Shown here: piece after piece, positions 1 to 8,930 of the stretch
Numbering within the stretch: position 1 is the stretch's first letter
How the letters are laid out: each line of letters starts with the position of its first letter
Assembly: GCF_900129905.1 (NCBI RefSeq)
Contig: NZ_FQXG01000002.1
Location: 62,001 to 126,000, forward strand
Length of the DNA: 64,000 nt
DNA from: Ferrimonas marina
GTDB lineage: Bacteria; Pseudomonadota; Gammaproteobacteria; Enterobacterales; Shewanellaceae
Direction of reading: 5' to 3'
Notes under the pieces: model-generated
What the model was told of the DNA's origin: nothing
Database searches by the model: none
The model's input: only the letters and a program-made list of their open reading frames with translations
Position numbers and translations under genes: made by a program

Positions 1-2
1 TG

Positions 3-125
3 GAATACCTCAATACCGGTGACTGGCTGGAGAGCTTCAGCGCCGTCGCCGAGGACCACCAGGGTCGTTTGCAACTGCTGACCCAGGCCCAGTGGCAGCC
101 GGTACAGCAGGCGAAAGTCGCCTGA
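3..125 (+). CDS. C-terminal end of a calcineurin-like phosphoesterase (partial)
   Basis: Only the last 40 codons are inside the window; the gene begins upstream and ends at TGA 123-125. The visible tail starts EYLNTGDWLESFSAV and ends QQAKVA. An 'NTGDW-ES' segment is typical of the C-terminal part of the UDP-2,3-diacylglucosamine pyrophosphatase-like metallophosphoesterases, where it sits near the metal-binding core. The metal ligands themselves are out of view, so the assignment rests on one short motif. It is not part of an obvious operon with the DUF3135 gene that starts 80 bases downstream, although both read the same way. Confidence 0.45.
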   Translation, partial: EYLNTGDWLESFSAVAEDHQGRLQLLTQAQWQPVQQAKVA

Positions 126-205
126 TCTTCTTGCCAAAACCGTGATTTCCCACTTTGCTTAAGGGACGAACTCGCCGTCTCGAACGGCATCGTGGGGGAA
201 CCCTA

Positions 206-532
206 ATGGTACGTCTGCCCGACTTCGATACCCTGGCCAAACTGGCCAAGCAGGACCCACAGCGGCTGGCGAGGCTGCAGCGAGGCTGGGTCCGACGCAG
301 CATCGCCGAGGCCCGCCCGGAGAATCGGGCGCGTTTGCGCGCGATGCAAAGCAACCTGGAGCTGCGCCTGAGCCGCTGTCACAACCCCTACCACCGGATG
401 ATCACCGCATCCGCCTTGATGCAGAGCCAGCTGCAGCGTCTGGCTGAGGCATTGAACGGGCCACCAGCGCCGCCGAGCCCCGCCAAGATCATCCCCTGGC
501 GTCGCCCCGCCCCTGACGACCCGAGCGAGTAA
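206..532 (+). CDS. DUF3135 family small protein
   Basis: A 108-residue soluble protein of unknown function. The N-terminus MVRLPDFDTLAKLAKQDP and the following Arg-rich helices, with a 'RLRAMQSNLELRL..CHNPYHRM' type centre, look like the DUF3135 family of proteobacterial proteins. I chose ATG 206 because a GGGGGAA ribosome-binding site lies six bases upstream and because the family starts there; the frame is open back to 155. Its last 44 bases overlap the 3' end of the convergent antiporter gene on the minus strand. The C-terminus is Pro-rich and probably disordered. No function can be inferred. Confidence 0.7.
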   Translation: MVRLPDFDTLAKLAKQDPQRLARLQRGWVRRSIAEARPENRARLRAMQSNLELRLSRCHNPYHRMITASALMQSQLQRLAEALNGPPAPPSPAKIIPWRRPAPDDPSE

Positions 533-1628
533 AGGTCCAGCTGAGCAACGGCTGCTGTACCAGGATCTCAAACAGGATCACCCCCACCCCGATCGCCTGG
601 ATGGTCCACCACCCCTCCAGCTCCACCGGCAACGCCATGATCAATGCCAGGGTGACCGGCCCATGCACCGGCACCCAAGGCCACAGGTACCGTGAGCTGC
701 GGGACCAGCGCCGCTGCACTGAGACCCAGGGCAGCAATAACAGGCTTCGTAACAGCACCGCAGCCGCGATCCCCCACAACATCGCCAGGTAGCGCTCGCT
801 GAACATCTCCCAGACGATGGCGAAGCCAAACAGCAGCAACAGGGCGTCGGTCCAGAACGGCCAGGCCGCGTGGGCCGGTGGAGCCCTGTCCTCGTGCCTC
901 AGCGCCGCCACGGTTAACAACAGCACCAACACCCCGGAGCCGCCCAATACCCCCTCGGTCAAGGCAAAGACCCAGAGACTCCAAAGCACCCAATCCATCT
1001 GCTGCCATTGCGGCTGCACCCGGCGCCAAAGCCAATGCAGACTCCAGGCCACCGCAACGCCCAGCAGGGTCCCCAGCGCCAGCCGCAACCAGGGAAACCA
1101 GCCCCCCTGGGCGCCCTCGGCGAAGCTGAACAGCATCAGCAGCGCCGTCACGCTAAGTGGGTCCATCAGCGCACTCTCCCCCTCCAGCCACTGGCGCAGG
1201 GTACGAAACCCCTCGGGAAACCGGGGCAGCCAACAGACATCGACGACCGCCAGCAACAGGGCACACACCAAAGCGGACTGCCAGGGGAAGCCAGGATGAC
1301 CAATCACCAGGTAGAGCACGGTGGCAAACAACAGGGTAAAACCGACAAGACTCCAGAGCCCCTGGCCGAGCATGCGCACACCATATTGGCGAAACATCGA
1401 GGCCGGCAGGTTGGCCGCCACATTGAGCAGCAACGGTGGCAGCAGGATGTAGAGGATAATGTTACGAACCTGTGTCGCGTTGATGCCGGTCTGCCAGCCA
1501 AATTGCTCCACGGCCACCCCCAACACCACCCCGGTGAGCAACCAGATCAGGGTTCTGACGGTGTGTGCGGCCCGCGCTACAACCCGCTGTAAAGTCAGTA
1601 TCAGCAACAAACCGACGACGATGGCCAA
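489..1628 (-). CDS. Cation/proton antiporter, CPA1 (NhaP-like) family
   Basis: A 379-residue inner-membrane protein with about ten to twelve hydrophobic segments. The LLPPLLL motif at residues 62-68 corresponds to the conserved 'PPLLF' region of Na+/H+ exchangers, and EGESALMDP at 149-157 corresponds to the 'EGES-ND' motif, so it probably exchanges Na+ or K+ for H+. Two points are odd. The usual Asn-Asp pair reads Met-Asp, which in characterised antiporters affects charge balance, and the protein is short for the family because no cytoplasmic TrkA-type tail follows the membrane part. The start is a TTG (1626-1628), supported by a strong GGGAGGA ribosome-binding site. It is divergent from the lipoprotein gene at 1826. 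Confidence 0.75.
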   Translation of the reverse strand: MAIVVGLLLILTLQRVVARAAHTVRTLIWLLTGVVLGVAVEQFGWQTGINATQVRNIILYILLPPLLLNVAANLPASMFRQYGVRMLGQGLWSLVGFTLLFATVLYLVIGHPGFPWQSALVCALLLAVVDVCWLPRFPEGFRTLRQWLEGESALMDPLSVTALLMLFSFAEGAQGGWFPWLRLALGTLLGVAVAWSLHWLWRRVQPQWQQMDWVLWSLWVFALTEGVLGGSGVLVLLLTVAALRHEDRAPPAHAAWPFWTDALLLLFGFAIVWEMFSERYLAMLWGIAAAVLLRSLLLLPWVSVQRRWSRSSRYLWPWVPVHGPVTLALIMALPVELEGWWTIQAIGVGVILFEILVQQPLLSWTFTRSGRQGRGDARG

Positions 1629-1681
1629 GGCGATTTTCCTCCCACGAGAGAGGGCAAAGGATAGCTATTACCAAAAGATAT

Positions 1682-1695
1682 ATCGCAATTGCGAT
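1682..1695. promoter_or_regulatory. 14-bp perfect palindrome, candidate operator
   Basis: ATCGCAATTGCGAT is a perfect palindrome lying 54 bases upstream of the antiporter TTG and 130 bases upstream of the lipoprotein gene, in an AT-rich divergent region (1629-1825). A dimeric repressor or activator site is plausible, but I do not recognise the regulator. The rest of the 197-base gap shows no other clear element. Confidence 0.35.
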
Positions 1696-1825
1696 CTTAA
1701 CTAACTGATAACAACTGACATCTTAGCGCCCAATTTCGGCAACATTTTAGCAATATTCAAACCCTATCGTTTCCGCAACCAATAAAGCCGGGCATCGCCC
1801 AAAGTCCGATCGTCGGAGACAAAAA

Positions 1826-4588
1826 ATGAAACTCAATCAGCTATTTCCTTTGAGCGTGATCGCTTCCGCTCTGATGCTTTCTGCCTGTGGTGGCGACATC
1901 AACATCAATGCCGGGGAGAGCAACGTAAACCCGCCTGAGACCTCCACCCCCACCACCCCGCCGCCGACCGAAGAAGAAGAGACCGATTTTGACGCCAAGT
2001 ACCCCTTCTCCACCGACGCCGGTTACAGCGTGGGTGGCAAGAACGTGCGTCGCATCGTTGGGGTACAGACTGCCGACATCCGCCTGGAGAACGATGTGGT
2101 TTGGGAACTGGCCGGTGCGGTTCAGATTGGCGGTGACAACACCGACAGCGCCACCATCACCATCGATGCCGGCACCCTGGTGCTGGGCGACAGCGAAGGC
2201 TACCTGGTGATCAGCCGCGGCTCCATGATTGAAGCCGCCGGTACCGCGGAAGAGCCGATTGTCTTTACCTCCGTGGAAGCGGGCCTGGGCCAGGCAACCG
2301 CCCGAGGTCAGTGGGGCGGCCTGGTGCTGCTGGGCAACGCCAAGGTCAACACCTGTGCCGACCACACCGTCTGTGACGTACCGTTTGAGGTGGGCGATCA
2401 CCCCTACGGCGGCGACAACGACGACGACAACTCCGGTACCCTGCGCTACGTTCGCGTCGAGAACGGTGGCTTCAAGGTGAATGACACCCAGGAGATGAAC
2501 GGCATCAGCTTTGCTGCGGTCGGCCGCGGTACCACCGTGGAGTACATCCAGATCGACAACAACGATGATGATGGCATCGAATTCTGGGGCGGCACCGTCA
2601 ACGTCAAGTACGTGGTTCTGACCAACAACAACGACGACTCGCTGGATTGGACCCACGGCTGGACTGGCCACGGCCAGTACTTCTACATCGCCACCGAAGA
2701 CGATAACGCCAACCGCGGTATCGAAGCGGACAGCTCCAAGACCGATCCGCTGGGCACCCCGACCTCCATGCCCTACCTGGCCAACCTGACCCTTAACCTG
2801 GGCGGTGGCACCAACGGTGGCGGCGACGACGCCGAAGGCATCCTGTTCCGGGTCGACACCGGTGCTCACCTGTACAACGCCCTGGTCAAAGGTGGCCCCA
2901 CCACCGGCGAATGCCTGGAGGTGAACGACGCCACCACCGTGGCCCGCGCCAACGCCAACGAACTGACCATGAGCTACAGCCTGATCGACTGTGTCGAGCC
3001 CTTCAAGAGCCCGAAGGACGACATGGACAACGTGCTGCTGGACGTGGAAGCCTGGTTTATGGCCCAGGATGGCAACCTGGCTGAGCCCTCCTACCTGGAA
3101 GGTTACCAGCCGATGGCCAACTCCCCGGCCCTGGGTGGCGGTCACCCCAACCTGGCCGGTGAAAGCGCCTTCTTTGAAGACAACAACTACATCGGTGCCT
3201 TTGACGGCAACCCGGACAACGACTGGACCCTGGGCTGGACCATCGGTATCCACGATGCCCCGGCCGCTCCGGCTGAGCTGGTCGCCCTGGAAGCCTGTCC
3301 GGAAGGCACCACCAACAGCGAGGCCGACGCAGGACTGATCGCCGGTACCGACCTGGTGTGCTCCGTTAACACCCCGCTGACCAGCAACACCGTACTGCAG
3401 GCCGGCACCAACGTCTGGTACAAGCTGGATGGCGCCGTGGTCGTCGGCGGCGACAAGGTCGACTCCGCCACCCTGGCCATCGAACCTGGCGTAAAGGTAT
3501 TCGGTGAGGACAACGGTTACCTGGTGATCAGCCGCGGCTCCAAGATTGCCGCCGCCGGTACCGCTGAGATGCCCATCGTCTTCACCTCCCGCGACCACGC
3601 CCTGGGTGAGCCGACCTTCGCCGGCCAATGGGGCGGCCTGGTACTGCTGGGCAACGCCCAGGTCAACACCTGTGTCGACAAGAACGTCTGTGACATCCCG
3701 TTCGAGGTGGGCGCCCACAACTACGGCGGTAACAACGACGAAGACTCCAGCGGTGAGCTGAGCTACGTCCAGGTGCTGTTCGGTGGCTTCAAGGTCAACG
3801 ACACCCAGGAGATGAACGGCGTCTCCTTCGCTGGCGTTGGTAGCGGCACCAAGGTCAACAACATCCACGTTCACATGAACGATGACGATGGCGTTGAGTT
3901 CTGGGGCGGCACCGTCAACATCCGCAACATCTACCTGACCGGCAACAACGATGACTCCCTGGACTGGACCCACGGCTGGCGTGGTAAGGGCCAGAACATC
4001 TACATCAGCCAGGTGGATAACGGCGCCAACCGTGGCATCGAAGCGGACAGCTCCAAGTCCGACCCGCTGGGCCTGCCCTACTCCGACCCCTGGCTGTCCA
4101 ACGTCACCATCGAGGTGGCCGGTGGCACCAACGGTGGCGGTGACGACGCCGAAGGGATCCTGTTCCGCGTAGCCACCCGTGCCCGTCTGCACAACGCCAT
4201 CGTCAAGGGCACCGACACTTCCGGTGAGTGCCTGGAGATCAACAACGACGGCACCGTCGACAACGCCGTGGACGGCACCCTGGTGATGACCCACTCGCTT
4301 ATCGATTGCGTTGAGCCGGTCAAAGACACCCCGGCCACCGACAGCGACGGCAACCCGCAGAAGGCGCACGACACCAACGCCTGGTTCCTGGCCCAAGAAG
4401 GTAACCAGATCCTCGAGTTCGGCGCCCTGGCCCTGACCGCCGGTCAGCCCGCCGCCGACTCCGTGGCCCTGGGCGCCGGTCTGGACCTGAGCAGTGAAGA
4501 CGCCTTCTTCGAGTCCACCAACTACATCGGTGCCTTCGACGGCACCAACGACTGGACTGCCGGCTGGAGCTACCAGAGCGAGCAATAA
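1826..4588 (+). CDS. Large lipoprotein with two tandem beta-helix-like domains
   Basis: A 920-residue predicted lipoprotein. The signal peptide ends in the lipobox LSAC (Cys21), followed by a Pro/Thr/Glu linker to about residue 57. The body is an internal duplication. Residues about 60-490 and 500-918 repeat each other with an offset of about 439 residues (1317 bases). Paired blocks include GYLVISRGS-I-AAGTAE-PIVFTS, QWGGLVLLGNA, VNDTQEMNG, DDDG-EFWGGTVN and NNDDSLDWTHGW. The Gly/Asn/Asp-rich ladder suggests a right-handed beta-helix with calcium-binding turns. Proteins of this style are common partners of TonB-dependent receptors, and one follows 113 bases downstream. It probably sits in the outer membrane or on the cell surface; its ligand is unknown. 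Confidence 0.7.
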   Translation: MKLNQLFPLSVIASALMLSACGGDININAGESNVNPPETSTPTTPPPTEEEETDFDAKYPFSTDAGYSVGGKNVRRIVGVQTADIRLENDVVWELAGAVQIGGDNTDSATITIDAGTLVLGDSEGYLVISRGSMIEAAGTAEEPIVFTSVEAGLGQATARGQWGGLVLLGNAKVNTCADHTVCDVPFEVGDHPYGGDNDDDNSGTLRYVRVENGGFKVNDTQEMNGISFAAVGRGTTVEYIQIDNNDDDGIEFWGGTVNVKYVVLTNNNDDSLDWTHGWTGHGQYFYIATEDDNANRGIEADSSKTDPLGTPTSMPYLANLTLNLGGGTNGGGDDAEGILFRVDTGAHLYNALVKGGPTTGECLEVNDATTVARANANELTMSYSLIDCVEPFKSPKDDMDNVLLDVEAWFMAQDGNLAEPSYLEGYQPMANSPALGGGHPNLAGESAFFEDNNYIGAFDGNPDNDWTLGWTIGIHDAPAAPAELVALEACPEGTTNSEADAGLIAGTDLVCSVNTPLTSNTVLQAGTNVWYKLDGAVVVGGDKVDSATLAIEPGVKVFGEDNGYLVISRGSKIAAAGTAEMPIVFTSRDHALGEPTFAGQWGGLVLLGNAQVNTCVDKNVCDIPFEVGAHNYGGNNDEDSSGELSYVQVLFGGFKVNDTQEMNGVSFAGVGSGTKVNNIHVHMNDDDGVEFWGGTVNIRNIYLTGNNDDSLDWTHGWRGKGQNIYISQVDNGANRGIEADSSKSDPLGLPYSDPWLSNVTIEVAGGTNGGGDDAEGILFRVATRARLHNAIVKGTDTSGECLEINNDGTVDNAVDGTLVMTHSLIDCVEPVKDTPATDSDGNPQKAHDTNAWFLAQEGNQILEFGALALTAGQPAADSVALGAGLDLSSEDAFFESTNYIGAFDGTNDWTAGWSYQSEQ

Positions 4589-4595
4589 GTCCTGA

Positions 4596-4618
4596 GGGGG
4601 GCGAGTCTGCCGCCCCCC
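4596..4618 (+). terminator. GC hairpin between lipoprotein and receptor genes
   Basis: GGGGGGCG (4596-4603) pairs perfectly with CGCCCCCC (4611-4618) around a seven-base loop. It begins eight bases after the lipoprotein stop and 84 bases before the receptor start. The T content after the stem is modest (GACTTTCGATC), so it may be a partial terminator that lowers receptor expression relative to the lipoprotein, or a 3' stabiliser. Confidence 0.5.
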
Positions 4619-4701
4619 GACTTTCGATCTACCAGCACCAAGTTCCAAGGGTTGCCGGTTTTACAGGCAGCCCTTTTCCATAGGGAAACAGGATTAAAAC
4701 A

Positions 4702-7254
4702 ATGAAAACCACACGCCGCTTCAACATCAACAAGGTTGGCATCGCCATCACCCAGGCTCTCTCGCTGGCAGCCTTGATGCAGGGCGTTGCCGTTGCCGAA
4801 GAGCAAGCCGGCGCCAACGACAGCGTCGAGCGCATCGCCGTAGTGGGCCGCTTGCAACGGGTGGCCTCCGAGGTGATCGAAGAGCGTCGCGAACTGCCCT
4901 ACGTGGCAGACCTGATGGGGGCCGATCAGATCGGTCGCACCGGCGACAGCGACGCGGCCGCAGCCCTGCGCCGGGTCACCGGCCTGACCTTGCGGGACGG
5001 CAAGTACATTTACGTTCGCGGCCTTGGCGAACGCTACTCCAGCACCTCACTCAACGGCGCCCAGGTACCCTCACCGGACCCGACCCGCAGTGTCATTCCG
5101 CTGGATCTCTTCCCCTCCTCCATCATCGAGTCCCTGTCGGTGCAGAAGGCCGCCTCCGCGGCCAAGCCCGCCTCCTTCGGTGGTGGTCACGTGGATATCC
5201 GCACCAAGACCATCCCTAACGAATTCTTCTTCAACCTCTCCGTTGGCGGCCAGTACAACAGCAACAACAGCGACGACAACCTGGTCTACAACGGTGGGGG
5301 TGAAGACTGGCTGGGCAAGGACGACGGCGCCCGCGCCCTGCCGATGGACCCCAGCAACGGCCTGGAGTTCAACCGCGACATGACGGTGTTTGGCGAAAGT
5401 GCCTCTCCAGGCTTTCGCGGCAGCCTCAGCACCGGTACCCAATTCAGCCTGAACGACGCTGGCGACTGGGCCCTGGGCTTTGTCCTGGGTGCCGCCTACA
5501 AGAACCAGACCGATAACTACGAGCAGGAGAAATACCGCCTGCAGACCACCGCCGGTGCGCTGGATACCAGCGACATCATTGTCGGCAGCGAGAAAGAGAT
5601 TAAGGCCTCCGGCATGTTCAACGTCGGCCTGCAGATGACCGACGATCATAAGATAGAGACCTTCACCACCTACCTGGGTGACACCAGCGACGAGGTGGAA
5701 CGCTCGATCCGCAACACCGAGAACACCATCGCCGATCCCAACCGGGACAACGAGCACTACAGCATCACCTACCAGGAGCGCAGCCTGATCGCCAACCAGA
5801 TCCGCGGCGAACACTTCTTCTCCTACCTATGGGATCTGGAGCTCAACTGGCACTACACCGACGCCCGCGCCCGCCGCAAGGCACCCAATGAGCTGAGCTA
5901 CGAGTACATCCGCCGCTTCGAAGACGATGGCAGCCTCAACCTGCGCCGGCTGGTCAGCGGCCAGGACTCGGCTCAGTACGCCTTCCGTGACCTGGTGGAC
6001 GATACCGAGAACACCGGCTTTGACCTGGGCAGGGTTTGGGAGCTGGACAACATGGAGATCACCGTTCGAGGGGGCTACGACTACTTCGAGCGGATCCGGG
6101 ACGCCAGTGGCGAGCGCTACAACTTTGACAACCGTGGCTTCCCCGCCGAGGTGCTAACCGGCGATTACGACGAGATCTTCAGCGACGCCAACGTCGCTAA
6201 CCCGGACTACGGCTTCCGCACCGTTAAGCAATCGGTCGAAACCGACGACTACAACGCGGTGCAGACCATCGACGCCGGCTTCGGTGAGATAGACCTGCAT
6301 TGGTATGAGCAGTTCCGTATCACTGCCGGGCTGCGTTACGAGGAGTTCCGCCAGACCGTGCTGGCCTTCAACGAGGACGGCTCCATCTACGACGGTGGCG
6401 GTCGCTACGGCCTGGAAGACTTCGTAGTGCTGGAGGACGACTGGTTCCCCTCCCTGTCCGCCACCTGGTTTATCAATGACGAGATGCAGCTTCGAGCCGC
6501 CGTCTCCCAGACCGTGGTTCGTCCGGACATGCGGGAGGTCGCCCCGGTGCGGTTCGAAGACCCGCTTACCGGCATCTCCATGATCGGTGATCCGGACCTG
6601 ACCAGCTCCGATATCCTCAACCTGGACGTGCGCTGGGAGTGGTACATGGAGTCCGGCTCCAACCTCTCCGTCGGTGCCTTCTACAAGGATCTGGAGGCCC
6701 CCATCGAGGCGGTGGACAAGACCACCGAAACCGATCGGATCCTGACCTTCAAGAACGCCGAAGAGGGGGTGGTGTACGGGGTGGAGCTGGAGTTCCACCA
6801 GAACTTTGGCTTTATCGACCAGGGCTCTGACATCTGGAACGGCTTGTTTATCGCCGGTAACCTGACCCTGTCCGATTCCGAGATCACCATCGCCGACGCA
6901 GGTGACATCAACCTGACCAATCCGACCCGTCGGATGATGGGTCACTCCGAGTGGGTCGCCAACCTGCAGCTGAGCTACGACTCGCCGGACGATGTCCACA
7001 GCGCCACCCTGGTCTACAACGTGTTTGGCGACCGCATCGCCTACGCCGGTACCCAGGGCTTCGACGACGCCATCGAGCAGCCGTTCCACTCACTGGACTT
7101 CACCTACACCGTCTACCCGCTGGAGTGGATGAACGTGAAGTTCAAGGCCAAGAACATCCTCGATGAAGCCACCGAATACCTGCAAAACGACGAGCGGGTG
7201 TTCTGGAACAAACCGGGCACCGAATACACCCTGGAACTGGGCTTTAAGTTCTAA
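4702..7254 (+). CDS. TonB-dependent outer-membrane receptor
   Basis: An 850-residue outer-membrane receptor. An extended signal peptide ends near residue 32 (GVAVAEE). VERIAVVG at about 43-50 resembles a TonB box. The plug domain (about 60-175) carries RVTGLTLRDGKYIYVRGLGERYSS-type sequence and the conserved NGAQVPSPDP turn. The rest alternates polar and aromatic strands as expected of a 22-strand barrel and ends in Phe (LELGFKF). It probably imports a bulky substrate using TonB energy. The gene follows the duplicated lipoprotein in the same direction, suggesting a receptor/surface-lipoprotein pair. No siderophore or sugar genes sit beside it, so the substrate is unknown. Confidence 0.85.
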   Translation: MKTTRRFNINKVGIAITQALSLAALMQGVAVAEEQAGANDSVERIAVVGRLQRVASEVIEERRELPYVADLMGADQIGRTGDSDAAAALRRVTGLTLRDGKYIYVRGLGERYSSTSLNGAQVPSPDPTRSVIPLDLFPSSIIESLSVQKAASAAKPASFGGGHVDIRTKTIPNEFFFNLSVGGQYNSNNSDDNLVYNGGGEDWLGKDDGARALPMDPSNGLEFNRDMTVFGESASPGFRGSLSTGTQFSLNDAGDWALGFVLGAAYKNQTDNYEQEKYRLQTTAGALDTSDIIVGSEKEIKASGMFNVGLQMTDDHKIETFTTYLGDTSDEVERSIRNTENTIADPNRDNEHYSITYQERSLIANQIRGEHFFSYLWDLELNWHYTDARARRKAPNELSYEYIRRFEDDGSLNLRRLVSGQDSAQYAFRDLVDDTENTGFDLGRVWELDNMEITVRGGYDYFERIRDASGERYNFDNRGFPAEVLTGDYDEIFSDANVANPDYGFRTVKQSVETDDYNAVQTIDAGFGEIDLHWYEQFRITAGLRYEEFRQTVLAFNEDGSIYDGGGRYGLEDFVVLEDDWFPSLSATWFINDEMQLRAAVSQTVVRPDMREVAPVRFEDPLTGISMIGDPDLTSSDILNLDVRWEWYMESGSNLSVGAFYKDLEAPIEAVDKTTETDRILTFKNAEEGVVYGVELEFHQNFGFIDQGSDIWNGLFIAGNLTLSDSEITIADAGDINLTNPTRRMMGHSEWVANLQLSYDSPDDVHSATLVYNVFGDRIAYAGTQGFDDAIEQPFHSLDFTYTVYPLEWMNVKFKAKNILDEATEYLQNDERVFWNKPGTEYTLELGFKF

Positions 7255-7260
7255 ACCCAC

Positions 7261-7284
7261 TGGCGGACCCATCAGGGTCCGCCA
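7261..7284 (+). terminator. Hairpin after the receptor gene
   Basis: TGGCGGACCC (7261-7270) and GGGTCCGCCA (7275-7284) form a perfect 10-bp stem with an ATCA loop, six bases after the receptor stop codon. No run of T follows, so termination would be factor-assisted or the hairpin may protect the 3' end. Confidence 0.55.
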
Positions 7285-7656
7285 CACTTACCCTATTCCC
7301 GTCACTGCTGGCGACGTGCAGGTAAGCCTTTCCTTGTTGGCAAACCTGCTCTTCAGTCGGGGTTCACTTTGGCGGGAATATTCTTTCTGTTAACGCTGTC
7401 CATGCCATCTGGCACATCGCTACGCTACCGGGCTGACGCCTTTTCCTTGTTTACGTCGGCTACGCAACGATGTCTGGGTTCACCGTGGCATGGATGGCCT
7501 CTTCTCCTCATCCAAATCAGAGATTCACCCACCAACCCTTTCAACTGCTAATGGAACGCAGCGCCCCGCCAGCGCTTCGCCGACTTTGAGTCGCCCGAAT
7601 GAAATGACCAGAGGCCAGGTCGAAGGCCAGGTTGGCCTGAGTGGCTTGCGGAGATA
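7285..7656. other. Intergenic stretch without a recognisable gene
   Basis: Between the receptor hairpin and the dispersed repeat there is about 370 bases with only short open frames that lack ribosome-binding sites. An imperfect direct repeat around 7613-7640 (AGGCCAGGT-GAAGGCCAGGTTGGCCT) is the only structure I see. Confidence 0.4.
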
Positions 7657-7878
7657 GGGGGGAAAGTCGCCAGACTTGAACGCGTAGGCAGGGAGGCCGA
7701 AGCCGGGCTTTGACGCGAAGCAGGGACTGCGCAGCGACGAAGGCGACTCAAGCCAGAGCCGCAGACTTTGGTCATGAAAGTGAGGGATGGCGACGACTGG
7801 AGGCAAACGGGGGTTACAAGCGGGGCGCGCAGCCGGGGCGGAACGCCCCTTTGGTTGCGGCCGGCAACCCGGCAAATA
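7657..7878 (-). repeat. Dispersed ~220 bp repeat, copy 1
   Basis: The reverse complement of this stretch matches 51808-52030 almost base for base over its length. Landmarks in order are TTGCCGGGTTGCCGGC, CAACCAAAGGGGC, CCCCGGCTGCGCGCCCCGCTTGT, AAAGTCTGCGG, GGCTTGAGTCG, GCGCAGTCCCTGCTTCGCG, AAAGCCCGGCTTCGGC and TACGCGTTCAA. It starts four bases after the stop codon of the DUF2235 gene and reads in the same direction as that gene. An internal GGGGC...GCCCC hairpin is kept in both copies. There is no transposase, no target duplication that I can see, and no credible protein. It behaves like an intergenic repeat family attached to gene 3' ends. Confidence 0.8.
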
Positions 7879-7881
7879 CCA

Positions 7882-8787
7882 TTACCGTACTCGGCGACGC
7901 CGAGAAACACTGGCGTGCAGCGCCGTTCCCTCTACCACTTCACGGGGCTCGCAGCCGAAGTAATCGGCAAAGCCGTCCACCAAGGGCATCACCGACTCGC
8001 TGTCCTCTTCATTGAGCTGGGCATAAAGTGCCGCATCCAGCTCCAGCCCCTGCTGCTCCGACAGCGTCGCCAGGCAATGCAGTGCCGAATCCGCCAGGTT
8101 GCCCGGCAGCAGGCCAACGCCACCCAGATCATCATGGTTGCCGCTGAACCAAAGCTGCTCGGTCTCCACCTTGGAAGACCACAGGCAGGGGACAAAATCG
8201 CCACGCACCTCGTCCAGCGCCAGCGCCTGTACCGCACGATCAACACACTTGGGCAGGTGGCAATCCTGGAACAGCCCCCACTCCCGTACGCTGCTGAGGC
8301 TGCGCGCCGGCACCCCGTGTTGCCCCACGGTGTCCACCGCGGCCAACAAACGCACCCGGCACTCATCGGTCAGGGCATAGTGGGCGCGGAACTGACGGGA
8401 TTCCATATCCTCCTCCCGCAGCCTGGGCTGGTAGAACAGGCGAAGTGCCTCCTCACTCTTGTCCAGGTGCAGACGCTGCATCACCCCACAGACATCCAGC
8501 ATGGCGGCAAAGCGGCGCACCAGGTAGGCTCCATAGCTGAAGCCATAAAGAAACAGTTGGTCCCCCGCCTCGTAGTTCTGCGCCACAAAGCGGTAGCACT
8601 GCAACAGGTCCCGATCGATGGCCGCCTGATCCAGTGCCCCTTCCGGTTGCAGCAACAGCACCACCTGGGCCTGACCCTCCGCATCGCTGGGTAGGATCCC
8701 CCGGGCCAGTCGGGCCATGGCGCTGTGCTGACTGGGGGGCAAAGGTGCGCCCCACACCCCGTCAATGCAGATCACCAGCTTCTTCAT
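7882..8787 (-). CDS. DUF2235 alpha/beta-hydrolase-like protein
   Basis: A 301-residue cytoplasmic protein of the DUF2235 family, which includes the catalytic part of Tle1-type phospholipase effectors but also many housekeeping hydrolases of unknown substrate. LVICIDGVW at 4-12 corresponds to the family's opening strand 'fDGT', YGFSYGAYLVR at 81-91 carries the nucleophile elbow G-x-S84-x-G, and WFSGNHDDLGG at 213-223 supplies the later Asp/His region ('WFpGvHsDvGGG'). There is no signal peptide, no neighbouring VgrG, PAAR or immunity gene, and no membrane tail, so an effector role is not supported. The ATG at 8785-8787 follows an AGAGG site. The Arg-rich C-terminus (SRRRRVR) abuts the dispersed repeat. 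Confidence 0.7.
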   Translation of the reverse strand: MKKLVICIDGVWGAPLPPSQHSAMARLARGILPSDAEGQAQVVLLLQPEGALDQAAIDRDLLQCYRFVAQNYEAGDQLFLYGFSYGAYLVRRFAAMLDVCGVMQRLHLDKSEEALRLFYQPRLREEDMESRQFRAHYALTDECRVRLLAAVDTVGQHGVPARSLSSVREWGLFQDCHLPKCVDRAVQALALDEVRGDFVPCLWSSKVETEQLWFSGNHDDLGGVGLLPGNLADSALHCLATLSEQQGLELDAALYAQLNEEDSESVMPLVDGFADYFGCEPREVVEGTALHASVSRRRRVR

Positions 8788-8930
8788 CGGTCATACCTCT
8801 TAGCTAAAGACCGGAAAATTCTAATATAAAATTATGAATTTTCTATAGTTATCCTCGTGAACCCCGTTTCCTCCCAAAGCAAAAGATGGCAACTACACTC
8901 TGTGTGTCACTGAGGTTGGGGGACGCATAG

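Noticed and set aside
1841-4648. 935-codon open frame on the minus strand opposite the lipoprotein
   Set aside because: It is the exact antisense of a well-supported lipoprotein, is Gly/Val/Asp-repetitive and has no ribosome-binding site. Long antisense frames are expected in this GC-rich codon usage.
7525-7910. Two overlapping minus-strand frames in the dispersed repeat
   Set aside because: Similar frames occur in copy 2 (51715-52212 and 51815-52105), but they use different reading frames, drift by indels and lack ribosome-binding sites. The conservation is of the DNA element, not of a protein.
7882-8787. DUF2235 protein as a type VI secretion phospholipase effector
   Set aside because: No VgrG, PAAR, Hcp or immunity gene is nearby and the protein lacks the extra effector domains, so only the hydrolase-family call is justified.
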